In this document: positions 59,953 to 60,346 of the stretch, one piece after another
Layout: each line of letters starts with the position of its first letter
Position numbering within the stretch: position 1 is the stretch's first letter
Source: Myxococcales bacterium
GTDB lineage: Bacteria; Myxococcota_A; Polyangia; Polyangiales; Ga0077539
DNA length: 60,346 nt
Reading direction: 5' to 3'
Assembly (NCBI GenBank): GCA_013298625.1
Contig: JAAFIF010000061.1
Location: 1-60,346, forward strand
The notes under the pieces: generated by a model
Database searches by the model: none
What the model saw: the letters and a program-made list of their open reading frames with translations, nothing else
What the model was told of the DNA's origin: nothing
Program-made: the position numbers and the translations under genes

Positions 59953-60346
59953 ATGGCAGCGAAGGATGTTCTGATCGGAGCGGCGAAGCTCGGGCGTGAC
60001 GCGGCGCGGGTGGCGATGACCGGGGTTCCGGCGGTGCGCGCGGCGCTGCACGGGGCGCGGCTCGGCGCGGGGCCCAATTTCGCGATGGACGTGGTCGAGC
60101 GGCTCGGGATCTCGGTGCTGCCTGCGCCCGCGCAGCTGGTCGCCAAAGGGCTCTTGAAGGGCGGAAAGAGCCTCGGAGTCGCCCTCGCCCGCCGCGGCGC
60201 CGTCCTTCGCGCAGAGGCGCAGCGCGTGGTCGTTCACACGGGTGATGGCGTGCAGCTCACGGTGGCGCCCGGCGGCGCGGTCGCCGCGAGCGCCGCCGAA
60301 GACACGGTCCGTTCGATCGCGCGAGGCACCGCGCGCACGGCGCTGC
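59953..60346 (+). CDS. Hypothetical protein, 5' part only (runs off the window)
   Basis: An ATG at 59953 opens a frame that stays open for 131 codons to the right edge. The visible sequence is 'MAAKDVLIGAAKLGRDAARV', then 'NFAMDVVERLGISVLPAPAQ', 'LLKGGKSLGVALARRGAVLR' and 'VVVHTGDGVQLTVAPGGAVA'. It is Ala/Gly/Arg-rich, with no signal peptide, membrane helix or recognisable domain. An AGAGAGG stretch lies about 15 bases upstream, rather far for a ribosome-binding site. Divergent from imuA. Function unknown. Confidence 0.6.
   Translation, partial: MAAKDVLIGAAKLGRDAARVAMTGVPAVRAALHGARLGAGPNFAMDVVERLGISVLPAPAQLVAKGLLKGGKSLGVALARRGAVLRAEAQRVVVHTGDGVQLTVAPGGAVAASAAEDTVRSIARGTARTAL

Overview
The window is a compact, very GC-rich bacterial chromosome segment with many divergent and convergent gene pairs, 4-base start/stop overlaps (GTGA, ATGA) and frequent GTG starts. 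The gene families point to Myxococcota, perhaps a Sandaracinus- or Polyangium-like lineage. Pointers are MopE-type Cys-rich lipoproteins with Asp-rich linkers, an AgmX/PglI-type lipoprotein, a GspE-N/GAF protein, a 3830-residue TPR protein and an ImuA-ImuB-DnaE2 mutasome. The taxon is inferred from gene content; there is no rRNA or other marker. I saw no tRNA, rRNA, CRISPR array, insertion sequence or phage gene.

Region by region. 0-5.7 kb: the tail of an upstream gene, a membrane alkaline-phosphatase-superfamily protein with HEAT repeats, a glycerophosphodiester phosphodiesterase, a deoxyhypusine-synthase-like enzyme and a one-helix membrane protein. 6-8 kb: a HARE-HTH protein with a poly-Arg stretch, an RGD/RGE repeat tract and an Mrr-like C-terminal domain. 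8-15.8 kb (minus strand): GspE-N/GAF protein, methylmalonyl-CoA mutase large subunit, response regulator, valyl-tRNA synthetase and a Cys-rich lipoprotein. 16-23.5 kb: a receiver-histidine kinase overlapping a cysteine desulfurase, uroporphyrinogen-III synthase carrying a half methyltransferase domain, a DUF192 lipoprotein, a ComEA-like protein, an outer-membrane protein and a YfgM-like/BamB-like pair. 23.5-24.6 kb: a gene-poor stretch, richer in A+T, with palindromes and DnaA-box-like sites. 24.6-37.8 kb: LarE, a class IV aminotransferase and the giant TPR gene. 38.6-45.7 kb: Ddl on the plus strand; then on the minus strand an AgmX-like lipoprotein, acyl-CoA dehydrogenase, PdxJ, Nnr and an ECF sigma factor; and a WXXGXW-repeat secreted protein on the plus strand.

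45.7-60.3 kb: DnaE2 on the minus strand, then four large surface lipoproteins (an FG-GAP propeller, two tandem MopE/propeller paralogues, and a CXXCH/propeller/knottin protein), then ImuB and ImuA on the minus strand, and the start of one more gene. The three mutasome genes would together make the translesion-synthesis machine of the SOS response, but here imuAB and dnaE2 are about 9 kb apart with exported proteins between them. That arrangement, the HARE-HTH/Mrr fusion, the half-methyltransferase HemD and the near-identical segments of the MopE tandem are the most unusual things I can see. I did not find a clear new defence or secretion system.
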